DNA of 29,744 nt from JAYQUR01 sp038133505 (GTDB lineage Bacteria; Pseudomonadota; Alphaproteobacteria; MPNO01; UBA830): the NCBI GenBank assembly GCA_038133505.1, contig JAYPTI010000019.1, positions 1 to 29,744 on the forward strand, written 5' to 3'. The notes below the pieces were generated by a model. That model saw nothing but the letters and a program-made list of their open reading frames with translations, did not search any database and was not told the origin of the DNA. This document shows positions 8,104 through 15,952 of this stretch, piece by piece; the first letter of the stretch is position 1; the number at the start of each line of letters is the position of its first letter. The translations under genes were made by a program, and so were the position numbers.

Positions 8104-9372
8104 TCAGCCCGCCTTCACCAGCACGTGCTTCTTGCGACCCGCCGATAGCTTGATCGCGCCGTCGGGGCGGGTGTCGGCCGCGGTGATGACCGCATTCTCG
8201 TCGTCGATCTTCTCGTCGTTCAGCCGGCCGCCGCCGCCGCGGATCAGGCGGCGGGCTTCGCCGTTAGAATTGGCGAGCCCGGCGCGGGCGAACAGCGCGA
8301 ACGCGGGGAGACCTTCCGAAAGCTCGGCGGCGGGTACTTCGATGGTCGGCAAGCCGGAAGAGGCCTGGCCCTGCTCGAACGTTTCGACGGCGGTGCGGTT
8401 CGCGCTGGCCGCAGCCTCCGCGCCGTGGGCGAGCGCCGTCGCCGCGTCGGCGAGCGTCTTCTTCGCCTCGTTGATCTCCGCGCCTTCGAGCGCTTCGAGC
8501 CGCGCTATCTCGTCGGTCGGGATCTCGGTGAACAGCCGCATGAACCGGCCGACGTCGGCGTCCGCCGTGTTGCGCCAGAACTGCCAGTAGTCGTAGGGGC
8601 TCACGCGGTCGGCATTGAGCCAGACGGCGCCGTCGGCGGTCTTGCCCATCTTGGCGCCGTTCGCGGTGGTGATCAGCGGCGACGTGAGGCCGAAGACCTG
8701 CGCGCCTTCGACGCGCCGCGCGAGCTCGACGCCATTGACGATGTTGCCCCACTGGTCGGAGCCGCCCATCTGCAGCGCCACGTTGGCGCGGCGGTTCAGC
8801 TCCAGGAAGTCGTAGGCCTGGAGGATCATGTAGTTGAACTCGAGGAACGACAGCGGCTGCTCGCGCTCGAGCCGCAGTTTGACGCTCTCGAACGACAGCA
8901 TGCGGTTGACCGAGAAGTGGCGGCCGTAATCTCGCAGGAACGGGATGTAGTCGAGCGTGTCGAGCCAGTCCGCGTTGTCGACCATGACCGCGTCGCCGGG
9001 TCCGTCGCCGAAATCGAGGAACTTCGCGAACACGCCCTGGATGCCCGCCTTGTTCGCGGCGATGATCTCGTCGGTCAGGAGCTGGCGGCTCTCGTCCTTG
9101 CCGGACGGGTCGCCGACCTTGGTCGTGCCGCCGCCCATCAGGACGACCGGCTTGTGGCCCGATTTCTGGAACCAGCGCAGCAGCATGATCGGCAGCAGCG
9201 AGCCGACGTGGAGCGAATCCGCCGTGCAGTCGAAGCCGATATAGCAGACGACGGGTTTGGCGTTCTTCTCGCCGTCGGCGAGAAGCGCGTCCAGCGCGTC
9301 GGTATCGGTGCACTGGTGCACGAAGCCGCGGTCGGTGATCGCGGACAGGAAGGCGGATTTCAGCGCCGTCAT
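8104..9372 (-). CDS. tyrS: Tyrosyl-tRNA synthetase
   Basis: A 422-residue class I aminoacyl-tRNA synthetase of the usual bacterial TyrS length. The HIGH-type motif is HVGS at residues 55-58, following YIGFDCTADSL. Tyr-recognition segments include YMILQAYDFLEL and QMGGSDQWGNI (~181-211), and the KMSKS-type loop is KMGKT at 241-245. An S4 RNA-binding domain closes the protein (GLANSNGEARRLIRGGG onward). It charges tRNA-Tyr in the cytoplasm and should be essential unless another copy exists. The start ATG at 9372 is the natural first codon of the family. The neighbour anmK is a usual companion in alphaproteobacteria, though here a deacetylase-like gene lies between. Confidence 0.97.
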   Translation of the reverse strand: MTALKSAFLSAITDRGFVHQCTDTDALDALLADGEKNAKPVVCYIGFDCTADSLHVGSLLPIMLLRWFQKSGHKPVVLMGGGTTKVGDPSGKDESRQLLTDEIIAANKAGIQGVFAKFLDFGDGPGDAVMVDNADWLDTLDYIPFLRDYGRHFSVNRMLSFESVKLRLEREQPLSFLEFNYMILQAYDFLELNRRANVALQMGGSDQWGNIVNGVELARRVEGAQVFGLTSPLITTANGAKMGKTADGAVWLNADRVSPYDYWQFWRNTADADVGRFMRLFTEIPTDEIARLEALEGAEINEAKKTLADAATALAHGAEAAASANRTAVETFEQGQASSGLPTIEVPAAELSEGLPAFALFARAGLANSNGEARRLIRGGGGRLNDEKIDDENAVITAADTRPDGAIKLSAGRKKHVLVKAG

Positions 9373-9524
9373 GGGTCTGGTCCCGGGTCTTTCTCGAAAT
9401 TCTCAGAAGCGGCGGGGTAGGTAGCACAAGGACCGCTGGAAATCCATTGATCCGCACACCCGCTCCCCCATTGACGCCGCGTCCCGCGCGCATTGAGATA
9501 GGCGGGCAAAAGGGGAGAGCATCG

Positions 9525-10397
9525 ATGCAGCCGAGCCGCTATGGACCGTTTCCGTATATTCCGATCAACCGCCGCCCGAAGATTTCGTGGCCGGACGGCA
9601 ATCATCTGGCGGTCTGGATCATCCCCAACATCGAGACCTTTCCGCTGAACGAGCCGGTCCCCGGCGGCACCGGGGTGACGCCCGACGTGATCAACTGGGC
9701 GCCGCGCGACTACGGCGCGCGGGTCGGTGTCTTCCGCCTGATGGAGACCCTGTCCAAACACGGCTTCCGCGGCACCGTCGCGCTCAACAGCGAGGTCTGC
9801 GACGACTATCCCGAGATCATCGAGGACGCGATGGGCCTCGACTGGGAGTTCATGGGCCACAACCAGTCGAACAGCCGCTACCTGCACACGATGGAGGACG
9901 GCCCGGGCCGCGAGCTTGTCGCTGCGACGCTCGACCGCATCGCGGCGGCGAGCGGCAAGCGACCCAAGGGCTGGCTGTCGTCCGGTCTGCAGGAGAACTG
10001 GACGACGCTCGAAGCGCTGATCGACGGCGGCGTCGAGTACATCGCCGACTGGATCAACGACGACCAGCCCTACAAGATGACGCTTGACAACGGCACCATC
10101 TGTTCGATCCCGTATTCGGGCGAGATCAACGATATCCCGCAGTGCCTGCGCATGGGCCGGACCGGCCAGGAATTCGGCCAGATGATCAAGCATCAGTTCG
10201 ACACGCTCTACCGCGAGAGCGTCGAGCAGGGTTCGGGCCGCGTGATGGCGATCTGCCTGCACCCGTTCATCATGGGCGTGCCGCACCGGATCGGCGGCCT
10301 CGTCGTTGCGCTCGCCTACATCTCCGGGCACGACGGCGTCTGGAAGGCGACGGGCAGCGAGATCATCGACCACTACAAGACCGGAGAGACCTTCTGA
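9525..10397 (+). CDS. Polysaccharide deacetylase-like (NodB/PuuE-type) hydrolase
   Basis: A 290-residue protein. The ATG at 9525 has AGGGGAGAG (9511-9518) at ideal spacing, so the longer in-frame extension is rejected. The overall pattern fits the carbohydrate esterase 4/PuuE-like allantoinase branch: LAVWIIPNIETF near residue 25-36 at the place of the NodB TFDD motif, VGVFRLMETLSKHGFRGTVALNS, DWEFMGHNQSNSRYL at the place of the metal-binding histidine motif, WLSSGLQENWTTLEALIDGGVEY and a C-terminal LHPFIMGVPHRI. The canonical Asp-Asp pair is replaced by N-I-E, as in the PuuE-like subgroup as I recall it, so it may act on amides or ureides rather than chitin-like polymers. It lies 13 bases upstream of anmK and is probably co-transcribed with it. 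Substrate unknown. Confidence 0.8.
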   Translation: MQPSRYGPFPYIPINRRPKISWPDGNHLAVWIIPNIETFPLNEPVPGGTGVTPDVINWAPRDYGARVGVFRLMETLSKHGFRGTVALNSEVCDDYPEIIEDAMGLDWEFMGHNQSNSRYLHTMEDGPGRELVAATLDRIAAASGKRPKGWLSSGLQENWTTLEALIDGGVEYIADWINDDQPYKMTLDNGTICSIPYSGEINDIPQCLRMGRTGQEFGQMIKHQFDTLYRESVEQGSGRVMAICLHPFIMGVPHRIGGLVVALAYISGHDGVWKATGSEIIDHYKTGETF

Positions 10398-10410
10398 GCG
10401 TCCACGCCCC

Positions 10411-11502
10411 ATGAACGCCGCCGAGCCGATCTGGGCGCTCGGCCTGATGAGCGGCACGTCGATGGACGGCATCGACGCGGCGATCGTCGAGACCGACGGC
10501 GAGCGCATCGTGACTTTCGGGCCGTCCTCGACGACGCCTTACGATCCTTCCCTGCGGGAGGCGATCCGCGCCGCGTTGGGCCCGGATGACCCGCCCGCCG
10601 GGCTGGCGCGGGACATCGCCGATGCCCATGCGGTCGCGGTGACGGCGCTGCTTTCCCGGCACAGCGAGTTTCGGCAGAAAATTCGGCTCGTGGGGCTGCA
10701 TGGCCATACCCTTTTCCATGCGCCGGGCGAAGGTCTGACCCGGCAGGCCGGCGATGCTGCCCGTCTCGCCGCGTCCTTGGGCATCGACGTCGTCGGCGAC
10801 TTCCGCAGCGCCGACGTCGCGGCCGGCGGGCAGGGCGCGCCGTTCGCGCCGCTCTATCACCGGGCGCTCGTCCGCGCGACGGGCGAAACCGGCGCGGCGG
10901 TGGCGGTGCTCAATATCGGCGGGATCTCCAACGTGACCTGGATCGGCCCGGGCGACGAGGATCCGGTCGCGTTCGATACCGGGCCCGGCAACGCACTGCT
11001 CGACGACTGGGTGTCGCAGCGCTCCGACCTCGATTGCGACAGGGACGGGCAGATCAGCGCGCGCGGCACGGCGGACGCGGCGGTCCTCGCCGCTTTGCTT
11101 GCCGATCCCTATTACGACGCGCCGCCGCCCAAGTCGCTCGACCGGCTCGATTTCGACGTGTCCGCAACCGAAGGCTTGTCGCTCGAGAACGGCGCGGCGA
11201 CGCTGGTCGCCCTGACCGTCGAGACGGTGGCAGCTCAGCTCGAGAAACTGCCGAGCGCGCCGGCCCGTGTGCTGGCCACCGGAGGCGGGCGGCGCAACCC
11301 CAATATCATGGCGGGTCTCGCGGCGCGGCTCGGCGTGCCGGTCGAGCCGGTCGAGGCGGCGGGCTGGGACGGCGATGCGCTGGAGGCGCAGGCCTTTGCG
11401 TTCCTCGCGGTGAGATCGCTGCGCGGCTTGCCGCTCAGCCTGCCGACGACGACGGGCGTGCCGACGCCGACGACGGGCGGAATCCTGCACCGGGCGGGTT
11501 AA
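10411..11502 (+). CDS. anmK: Anhydro-N-acetylmuramic acid kinase
   Basis: A 363-residue protein of normal AnmK length. Diagnostic stretches are GLMSGTSMDGIDAA at the N-terminus (ATP/phosphate loop of the ASKHA fold), VGDFRSADVAAGGQGAPFAP, LNIGGISNV, DTGPGNALLDDW (with the catalytic-region Asp) and ATGGGRRNPNIM. The enzyme phosphorylates and opens 1,6-anhydro-MurNAc to give MurNAc-6-phosphate during cell-wall recycling in the cytoplasm. The ATG at 10411 begins the conserved domain directly; no strong ribosome site is visible before it, consistent with translational coupling to the deacetylase-like gene ending 13 bases upstream. No murQ homologue is in this window. Confidence 0.95.
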   Translation: MNAAEPIWALGLMSGTSMDGIDAAIVETDGERIVTFGPSSTTPYDPSLREAIRAALGPDDPPAGLARDIADAHAVAVTALLSRHSEFRQKIRLVGLHGHTLFHAPGEGLTRQAGDAARLAASLGIDVVGDFRSADVAAGGQGAPFAPLYHRALVRATGETGAAVAVLNIGGISNVTWIGPGDEDPVAFDTGPGNALLDDWVSQRSDLDCDRDGQISARGTADAAVLAALLADPYYDAPPPKSLDRLDFDVSATEGLSLENGAATLVALTVETVAAQLEKLPSAPARVLATGGGRRNPNIMAGLAARLGVPVEPVEAAGWDGDALEAQAFAFLAVRSLRGLPLSLPTTTGVPTPTTGGILHRAG

Positions 11503-11535
11503 AGCCTGCCCCGTTCAATTTATCGATGGGCTTTA

Positions 11536-12219
11536 TCAGCGCGTGTCGGCCGTGGCCGTGCCGCCCTGGATCGGGTTCACGTCGATGATCACCTGGTCGA
11601 GATAGTCCTCGAGCTGCTCGGTCATCTCGGCGGTCTTGTCGTTGAAGAAGTGATCCGCGCCGGCGACGATCCGGTAGTCGATCGTGATGTCGCGCTGATG
11701 GGCGAGCTTCTCGGCCAGCGCGCCGACGGTCTCCACCGGCACCACCGTGTCGTCGCCGCCATGCAGGAACAGGCCGGATGAGGGGCAAGGGGCGAGGAAC
11801 GAGAAGTCGTACATGCTCGCCGGCAGAGCGACGGAGACGAAGCCGGTGATTTCCGGCCGGCGCATCAGAAGCTGCATGCCGATCCAAGCGCCGAACGAGA
11901 AGCCGCCGATCCAGCACTGCGGCGCGTCGGCGTTCGCCGCCTGCAGCCAGTCCAGTGCCGCGGCTGCATCCGACAGCTCGCCGATCCCCTCGTCGTAGAC
12001 GCCCTGCGAGCGCCCGACGCCGCGGAAATTGAACCGCAGAACCGAAAAGCCGCGGCGCACGAACGAGTGGAACATCTCGTAGATGACCCGGTTGTTCATC
12101 GAGCCGCCATACTGCGGATGCGGGTGCAGCATCAGCGCGATCGACGGGTTTTCCTGCTTGCTGTGATGATATCGGCCTTCGAGGCGCCCTTCGGGCCCGT
12201 TGAAGATAATCTCCGGCAT
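11536..12219 (-). CDS. Alpha/beta hydrolase (dienelactone-hydrolase-like)
   Basis: A 227-residue alpha/beta hydrolase. The ATG at 12219 is chosen because AAGGAAG lies about five bases upstream; a TTG one codon earlier is possible. The N-terminal half shows LMLHPHPQYGGSMNN and LRFNFRGVGRSQG, the nucleophile elbow is GGFSFGAW (Ser), the acid is in LHGGDDTVVP and the base is in GADHFF, giving a full Ser-Asp-His triad. This small family commonly sits next to cysteine desulfurase or suf genes in alphaproteobacteria, and here it is divergent from one. No substrate is established for it. It converges on anmK with 33 bases between and no evident terminator. Confidence 0.88.
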   Translation of the reverse strand: MPEIIFNGPEGRLEGRYHHSKQENPSIALMLHPHPQYGGSMNNRVIYEMFHSFVRRGFSVLRFNFRGVGRSQGVYDEGIGELSDAAAALDWLQAANADAPQCWIGGFSFGAWIGMQLLMRRPEITGFVSVALPASMYDFSFLAPCPSSGLFLHGGDDTVVPVETVGALAEKLAHQRDITIDYRIVAGADHFFNDKTAEMTEQLEDYLDQVIIDVNPIQGGTATADTR

Positions 12220-12449
12220 CAAGCTTCCTTTATCTGCGGCGCGATATTCGGCGCGCGCCGCGTGTTGACTGGCCCGGGCCAGAACGTAAAGTGCAGCCAG
12301 CGCCGCGGAATTTCGCCCGCGCCGCGCAAAGTTTTTGCTGCCCCGGATTTAAAAATCGGCGGAATATAGCACAACCGCGGGTGCCGATTTCAAGCATTCC
12401 GCGCATTTTCGGGGCTGATTTTAGGGCGGTTTCGGGACCGCCGGAGGCC
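12220..12449. other. Divergent intergenic region upstream of the cysteine desulfurase gene
   Basis: 230 bases between divergent genes. It holds a perfect 14-bp palindrome CTGGCCCGGGCCAG (12269-12282) and several AT-rich patches (12330-12370). I see no Rrf2/IscR regulator gene here, although one is usual at this position in related genomes, and no clear IscR-type site. Confidence 0.5.
12265..12292 (+). promoter_or_regulatory. Candidate promoter for the cysteine desulfurase operon
   Basis: TTGACT (12265-12270), a 16-base spacer and TAAAGT (12287-12292). A perfect palindrome CTGGCCCGGGCCAG (12269-12282) overlaps the -35 and fills most of the spacer, a place where a repressor could act. It would leave a leader of about 150 bases before the ATG at 12450. 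Confidence 0.4.
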
Positions 12450-13586
12450 ATGACGAGATCCGAAACGGGCAGAAAAGCCGTCTATCTCGACTACAATGCG
12501 ACCGCAAAGCTGCGTCCCGAGGTCGTTACGGCGATGGCCGCCACGATGGCGGAGACCGGAAACGCTTCCTCCGTCCACGGGCCCGGCCGGGCTGCACGGG
12601 CGAAGGTCGAGGCAGCCCGGCGCCAGGTCGCGGCGCTCGTGGGCGCCGAGCCTGATCAGGTCGTGTTTACCGGCGGCGGCACCGAAGCCGACAATCAGGT
12701 CCTGCAGACGGCCGATCCGGCGCGCAGCTTCGTCGCCGCCATTGAACATCCTGCCGTCCTCGATGCATGTCCCGGCGCGCATCGCGTGCCGGTGACGGCG
12801 GACGGGGTCGTCGACCTCGGCGCCCTGGAGGAGATGCTTGTAGCCGCCGACGCGCCCGATCTGGTCGCGATCATGCTCGCCAACAACGAGACCGGCGTTC
12901 TCCAGCCCGTCGCCGACGCGGCGGCGATTGCCCATCGCCTTGGGGCGAGGGTTCATTGCGATGCGGTACAGGCGGTCGGCAAGATTCCGGTCGATTTCGC
13001 GGCGCTGGGCGTCGACACCATGGCGCTGACCGGCCACAAATTCGGAGGGCCGCAAGGGGTCGGTGCACTGATCGTGCGCGACGCCGCCGCGGCCGAGTGC
13101 TTGATGCGCGGCGGCGGGCAGGAACGCGGGCTGCGCGGCGGGACGGAGAACGTTGCGGGGATCGTCGGGCTCGGCCTCGCGGCGGAGATCGCCGCGGCGC
13201 GGATGGGGGATTACGAACGGCTGGCCGAGCTGCGCGACCGCCTGGAGGCGCGGCTGCGCCAGTCGACGCCCGGTTTCCGTGTTTTCGGCGACGGCGCCGC
13301 GCGCCTCCCGAATACGTCGAAGATCATGATGCCCGGAGTCGGTTCGGAGACCCAGGTGATGTCGTTCGACCTCGCCGGGATCGCGGTGAGCGCCGGGTCG
13401 GCCTGTTCCGCCGGGCGCGTCGAGCCGCCCTACGTGCTGACCGCCATGGGCGTCGCCGACGAGGACGCGCTGTGCGCGCTCAGGATCAGCCTCGGCTGGG
13501 ATACGTCCGATGCCGACGTCGAGCGCTTCATCGAAGTCTGGTCGGACATTTTCGCCCGCGCCGGCGGCGCACGGGCGGCGGAGTAG
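12450..13586 (+). CDS. Cysteine desulfurase (NifS/IscS-like class V aminotransferase)
   Basis: A 378-residue PLP enzyme. Key residues are visible: YLDYNATAKL at the start, TGGGTEADNQ for cofactor phosphate binding, CDAVQAVGKIPVD, the PLP-binding Lys197 in LTGHKFGGPQG, and the sulfur-accepting Cys319 in SAGSACSAGR, on a short group I (NifS/IscS) loop. It converts cysteine to alanine and passes persulfide sulfur to Fe-S assembly or thio-cofactor pathways. The ATG at 12450 starts just before the conserved region; GGAGG (12443-12447) lies unusually close to it. It is followed after 2 bases by a [2Fe-2S] ferredoxin gene and then by tenA. The suf/isc scaffold genes usually found with it are absent here. 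Confidence 0.93.
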   Translation: MTRSETGRKAVYLDYNATAKLRPEVVTAMAATMAETGNASSVHGPGRAARAKVEAARRQVAALVGAEPDQVVFTGGGTEADNQVLQTADPARSFVAAIEHPAVLDACPGAHRVPVTADGVVDLGALEEMLVAADAPDLVAIMLANNETGVLQPVADAAAIAHRLGARVHCDAVQAVGKIPVDFAALGVDTMALTGHKFGGPQGVGALIVRDAAAAECLMRGGGQERGLRGGTENVAGIVGLGLAAEIAAARMGDYERLAELRDRLEARLRQSTPGFRVFGDGAARLPNTSKIMMPGVGSETQVMSFDLAGIAVSAGSACSAGRVEPPYVLTAMGVADEDALCALRISLGWDTSDADVERFIEVWSDIFARAGGARAAE

Positions 13587-13588
13587 CC

Positions 13589-13915
13589 ATGCCGAAGATC
13601 ATCTTCGTCGCTCCCGGCGGCAGCGAGACGACCGTCGAGGTCGCCGCGGGGACGTCGGTCCTTCAGGCCGCCTGGGACAACCGCATCGACATCGAAGGCG
13701 CGTGCGAAGGCGCGATGGCGTGCTCGACGTGCCATGTCTATGTCGACCGCGATCACTTCGATCTGTTGCCCGACCCCTCGGAGGAGGAGGAAGACCTCCT
13801 CGATCTCGCCTGGGGCGTGCGCCCGACCTCGCGTCTCGGCTGCCAGGTGACGGTCACCGAAGAGCTCGACGGGATGACGCTCACGATGCCGGCCGAGACC
13901 AACAACCAGATGTAG
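13589..13915 (+). CDS. [2Fe-2S] ferredoxin, adrenodoxin/Isc type
   Basis: A 108-residue plant/adrenodoxin-fold ferredoxin. The four cluster ligands are Cys39, Cys45, Cys48 and Cys85, in the C-x5-C-x2-C spacing of adrenodoxin and IscFdx (GACEGAMACSTCHVY and RLGCQV), with the acidic DPSEEEEDLLD helix used for partner binding. Its start lies 2 bases after the desulfurase stop and is probably translationally coupled. Such ferredoxins supply electrons for Fe-S cluster assembly or for class I cytochromes P450. The neighbouring desulfurase favours the first role; a P450 gene 0.7 kb away on the other strand makes the second possible. Confidence 0.95.
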   Translation: MPKIIFVAPGGSETTVEVAAGTSVLQAAWDNRIDIEGACEGAMACSTCHVYVDRDHFDLLPDPSEEEEDLLDLAWGVRPTSRLGCQVTVTEELDGMTLTMPAETNNQM

Positions 13916-13924
13916 GGCGGCCAA

Positions 13925-14605
13925 ATGTCCGATCCCGACCTCTACAGCTCGCTCTTCGCGCGGCTAAAGGCCGATTGTCCTGACGACTGGGAAGCCTATG
14001 TCGATCACGCCTTCGTCCGCGGTCTCGCCGACGGCTCGCTGCCGGAGGCCTGCTTCCGGCATTACCTGATCCAGGACTATCTGTTCCTGATCCATTTCGC
14101 CCGCGCCTGGGCGCTTGCGGCATTCAAGTCGGACGATCTTGCCGAGATCCGCAGCGCGGCGGCCGCTCTCTCCGGGATCGTCGACGTCGAGATGGGGCTG
14201 CACGTGAAATTCTGCGCCGCCTGGGGCCTTACCGAGGCGGACATGGCGTCTGCGCCCGAGGAAATGGAGACGACCGCCTATACGCGTTACGTCTTCGAGC
14301 GCGGCAAGGCGGGCGATGTGCTCGACCTTCAGGTCGCCCTTGCGCCCTGCATTCTCGGATACGGCGAGATCGGTCGCCGTGTGGCCGCCGATCCCGCCAC
14401 CGTCATGGACGGCAATCCGTATCGGGAGTGGATCGAGATGTACGCGGGGGAGGAATACCAGAACGTGGCTGCCGCAGCCGGCGCGCAGCTCGACCGGCTG
14501 GCGACGGCGCGCGGGGCGGATGCCCGCATCGCCGACCTGCAGCGGACCTTCGCGCACGCAACGCGGCTGGAAGCCGCTTTCTGGGAGATGGGCCTGCGGG
14601 CCTAG
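13925..14605 (+). CDS. tenA: TenA-family protein (thiaminase II/aminopyrimidine aminohydrolase-like)
   Basis: A 226-residue all-helical TenA protein. Diagnostic stretches are FRHYLIQDYLFLIHFARAWALA (with the substrate-binding Asp51), an EMGLHVKFCAAWGL helix, and LAPCILGYGEIG, whose Cys142 matches the catalytic Cys of TenA-C enzymes. A conserved Glu in the C-terminal FWEMGL segment is also present. The family hydrolyses aminopyrimidine breakdown products to recover the HMP half of thiamin. It starts 9 bases after the ferredoxin stop behind AGGGCGG, so it forms the third gene of a desulfurase-ferredoxin-tenA run. No TPP riboswitch is seen upstream. The link to sulfur supply for thiamin synthesis is inference. 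Confidence 0.9.
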   Translation: MSDPDLYSSLFARLKADCPDDWEAYVDHAFVRGLADGSLPEACFRHYLIQDYLFLIHFARAWALAAFKSDDLAEIRSAAAALSGIVDVEMGLHVKFCAAWGLTEADMASAPEEMETTAYTRYVFERGKAGDVLDLQVALAPCILGYGEIGRRVAADPATVMDGNPYREWIEMYAGEEYQNVAAAAGAQLDRLATARGADARIADLQRTFAHATRLEAAFWEMGLRA

Positions 14606-14657
14606 CTGCAACTCCCGGGCGCCGGGTGGTCCGCCGCCCGAGATATCGTCGGGATCG

Positions 14658-15869
14658 TCAGGCCGCCGTTACCTTCAGCGGCAGCGTTTCGAAGCCGTGC
14701 AGCGTATTGTTCAGCGCGCGCACGGCCGGGCCCGCAGGCTCGATGGTCGCAATGCGTTTCGCCATTTCCGTAAACAGGGCAAGCATTTCGAGCCGCGCCA
14801 TTGCCTGGCCCATGCAGTGATGGATGCCGAACCCGAAGCCGAAATGCGCCGCCGCATTGCGATCGACGTTGAACGTGTCGGGGTCGTCCCAGGCATCGGG
14901 ATCGCGGTTTGCCGCGCCGAGATTGACCAGAACCTTCTCCTTGTCGCCGATCCGGTGACCCGCGAGTTCGACCTCGCGTGTCGTCGTGCGGAACAGCGCC
15001 TGGAAGGGCGAGTCGTAGCGGATCACCTCTTCGATGGCGTTGCGGATCTTTTTCGGATCCTCGCGCAGCTTCTTCCATTCGCCCGGGTGGGTCGCGAAGC
15101 AGTTCAGCGCGTTGCCGATGGCATAGACGGTGGTATCGAGGCCGGCGGACAGCATGGACCGTACGATGAATAGCGCTTCCTCGTGGTCGATATGGCCGGC
15201 ATCGGCAGCCTGATAGGGAACCATGCCGAGGCCGTTCTCGTCGAGTTCCTCGCGCAGGCAGCACTTCATGATGTAGTCGACGACCTCGTCCGCGGCGGCG
15301 GTGGAGTCGTGGAAAATGTCGTTGAGCGGCCCGAAGCCGTTGAACACCATGTTGCCGTATGCGAGCAGACGCTCGCGGCCCTCGGGCTTGAGGCCGACCG
15401 CGTCCGGAAACACTTTCAGGATGTAGGGCTGGGCGACATTCTCCATGCCGCAGAACGTGCCTTTCTCGAGAAGCCCGTCGACCAGCTTCGCGGCGACCTC
15501 GTCGAAGATCGGCCGGTAGGCGCGGAGACGTGAGTGCGCCATGGAATCGTCCGCCACGGCGCGACGCGGCGTGTGTTCGGGCTGGTCGGCTTCCAGCAGC
15601 TTGCTCGGCGGCCGCCACGGCTTCTCGGTGTGGAAGTTCGTCAGACCGACGCCCGCGCCCGAGCAATAAGTCGCAGGGTCGTCGAGAATTTCTTTTGCGA
15701 GCGCGTACTTGCCGGTCGACCAGACATTGTATTTCGACAGCCAGATGAGATCGCCCATGTCCCGGAATTCGCCGTTCCAGGCATACGGATCGACAATGTT
15801 TTCTTTCGAAAACGGGTCGAGGTCGGTGCTCGGCGAATGCGCGGCTACCAGCGTGTCGGTGTCGGCCAT
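14658..15869 (-). CDS. Cytochrome P450 monooxygenase (soluble bacterial type)
   Basis: A 403-residue P450. The I-helix oxygen-activation motif is AGLDTT (242-247), the K-helix ExxR is at 281-284 (EVIR), and the heme loop FGFGIHHCMGQ places the thiolate Cys at 352. No membrane anchor is present, as usual for bacterial class I enzymes. The ATG at 15869 follows AGGGAAG at good spacing; the frame stays open far upstream, but that part runs antisense to the next gene and is not coding. It lies 83 bases downstream of an HpaB-type monooxygenase, probably in one operon under the nearby MarR regulator. No dedicated ferredoxin reductase is visible. The substrate, perhaps an aromatic or terpenoid compound, is not predictable from sequence. 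Confidence 0.95.
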   Translation of the reverse strand: MADTDTLVAAHSPSTDLDPFSKENIVDPYAWNGEFRDMGDLIWLSKYNVWSTGKYALAKEILDDPATYCSGAGVGLTNFHTEKPWRPPSKLLEADQPEHTPRRAVADDSMAHSRLRAYRPIFDEVAAKLVDGLLEKGTFCGMENVAQPYILKVFPDAVGLKPEGRERLLAYGNMVFNGFGPLNDIFHDSTAAADEVVDYIMKCCLREELDENGLGMVPYQAADAGHIDHEEALFIVRSMLSAGLDTTVYAIGNALNCFATHPGEWKKLREDPKKIRNAIEEVIRYDSPFQALFRTTTREVELAGHRIGDKEKVLVNLGAANRDPDAWDDPDTFNVDRNAAAHFGFGFGIHHCMGQAMARLEMLALFTEMAKRIATIEPAGPAVRALNNTLHGFETLPLKVTAA

Positions 15870-15952
15870 GATCTGCTTCCCTGTTACTTCTTCCACCTGG
15901 ACAAGATTGGACGACGCGTCGGAAGCGACGCCCTGATCGAGATCAAGTGAGT

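Noticed and set aside
6277..8148. A 623-codon plus-strand open frame antisense to the amidohydrolase gene
   Set aside because: The minus-strand frame encodes a full amidohydrolase with Tat signal; the antisense frame is Arg/Asp/His-rich and unlike any protein, a usual by-product of high GC.
13916..13924. TPP riboswitch ahead of tenA
   Set aside because: There are only nine bases between the ferredoxin gene and tenA, and the leader of the operon shows no recognisable THI-box.
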